In this document: positions 6,505 to 6,755 of the stretch, one piece after another
Numbering within the stretch: position 1 is the first letter of the stretch
How the letters are laid out: the number at the start of each line of letters is the position of its first letter
NCBI GenBank assembly: GCA_039698075.1
Contig: JBDKTJ010000101.1
Coordinates: 1-6,755, forward strand
Length of the DNA stretch: 6,755 nucleotides
Source: JAJFVC01 sp039698075
GTDB taxonomy: Bacteria > Planctomycetota > Planctomycetia > Pirellulales > Thermoguttaceae
Direction: 5' to 3'
Notes under the pieces: generated by a model
What the model was told of the DNA's origin: nothing
Seen by the model: only the letters and a program-made list of their open reading frames with translations
Databases searched by the model: none
Translations under genes and position numbers: made by a program

Positions 6505-6529
6505 AAAAAAGAAAAAATGCTGTATCTTC

Positions 6530-6556
6530 AAGAATCCGGACGACCGTCTGGTTCTT
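6530..6556. repeat. Imperfect dyad upstream of the recombinase, possible att core or operator
   Basis: The sequence around 6530-6556 begins AAGAA and ends TTCTT. It has inner arms GGACG / CGTCTG-like around a two-base centre AC at 6543-6544. Four inner pairs and two further pairs match, and the outer five pairs match after a one-base shift. Imperfect dyads about a two-base core are typical of serine-integrase attachment sites. Its position, 36 bp before the recombinase start, fits that use or autoregulation. No second copy is seen in the window to confirm it. Confidence 0.3.
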
Positions 6557-6672
6557 ATTTTGTATTTGAGCGAGAGCCCGGGAGGGTCGTCAAAAATGCC
6601 GCTGCGTACGTCTTCGCGACCTAGACCCAAGGGTGCAGTAAAGTCCTATGGCGCGACTGCGAAGAATAGGTT

Positions 6673-6685
6673 AAATTGGTAATTT
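6673..6685. promoter_or_regulatory. AT-rich dyad in the divergent spacer, possible promoter/operator
   Basis: AAATT-GGT-AATTT is a perfect five-base inverted repeat inside an AT-rich tract (about 6665-6700) between the divergent recombinase and the right-edge gene. Low GC just upstream of a start fits a promoter region, but no clear -35/-10 pair is found. Confidence 0.25.
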
Positions 6686-6715
6686 CTTGATTAAAACCAG
6701 TATCAGGATGTTGCC

Positions 6716-6755
6716 ATGAGTGCCCGTGATATTCACATTGCAGATCCGGTAGAAG
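6716..6755 (+). CDS. Start of an unidentified plus-strand gene, cut by the right edge
   Basis: ATG 6716 is preceded at seven bases by AGGA (6705-6708), and thirteen codons are visible (MSARDIHIADPVE) without a stop. It is divergent from the recombinase across a 221-bp spacer with an AT-rich tract. Too little is seen to name a family. The good ribosome site and protein-like start make a real gene likely. Confidence 0.45.
   Translation, partial: MSARDIHIADPVE

Noticed and set aside
6433..6682. Short frames on both strands around the recombinase start
   Set aside because: They overlap the recombinase 5' end and its leader, with no ribosome site or recognisable domain.
1..6755. CRISPR array, tRNA or rRNA genes
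   Set aside because: No regularly spaced repeats and no cloverleaf-like or rRNA-like sequence was noticed on reading either strand.

Overview
The window looks like a piece of a bacterial accessory region: two unrelated DNA-integration modules with a small cargo between them. The integrase, excisionase and recombinase resemble families I associate with Planctomycetes (Pirellulaceae-like, moderate GC). This host assignment is an impression from protein style, not from a search.

Left part (1-1679, minus strand). A tyrosine-recombinase integrase runs off the left edge. It is open from 1198 down to base 1, and all the plus-strand frames over it are shadows. A small MerR/HTH_17-type excisionase-like protein lies just upstream, so the order of transcription is xis then int. 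To their right, 1680-2460 holds no convincing gene, only promoter-like sequences, a short dyad and one doubtful 44-codon frame.

Middle part (2461-4466). A plus-strand SplB-like radical SAM protein (CxxxCxxC cluster) converges on a minus-strand pair: a 60-residue protein of unknown function followed by a DEDDh (DnaQ-type) 3'-5' exonuclease with a DUF3820-like C-terminal segment. A hairpin plus U-tract at 3346-3382 terminates the minus-strand pair.

Right part (4494-6755). A large serine recombinase of about 648 residues fills most of this region on the minus strand. It has a resolvase domain, a recombinase domain, a zinc ribbon, a coiled coil and an extra C-terminal helix-turn-helix. A very strong intrinsic terminator follows its stop codon, only about 30 bp before the small protein's start. 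Upstream of the recombinase is a 221-bp divergent spacer with an imperfect dyad that could be an attachment-site core. A plus-strand gene then starts at 6716 and is cut by the right edge.

Reading: this is probably a junction of nested or neighbouring integrated elements. The tyrosine int/xis pair and the serine recombinase would each mobilise DNA, with the radical SAM and exonuclease genes as cargo or nucleic-acid-processing functions. The sequence does not show the element ends directly. No tRNA, rRNA or CRISPR array was seen.
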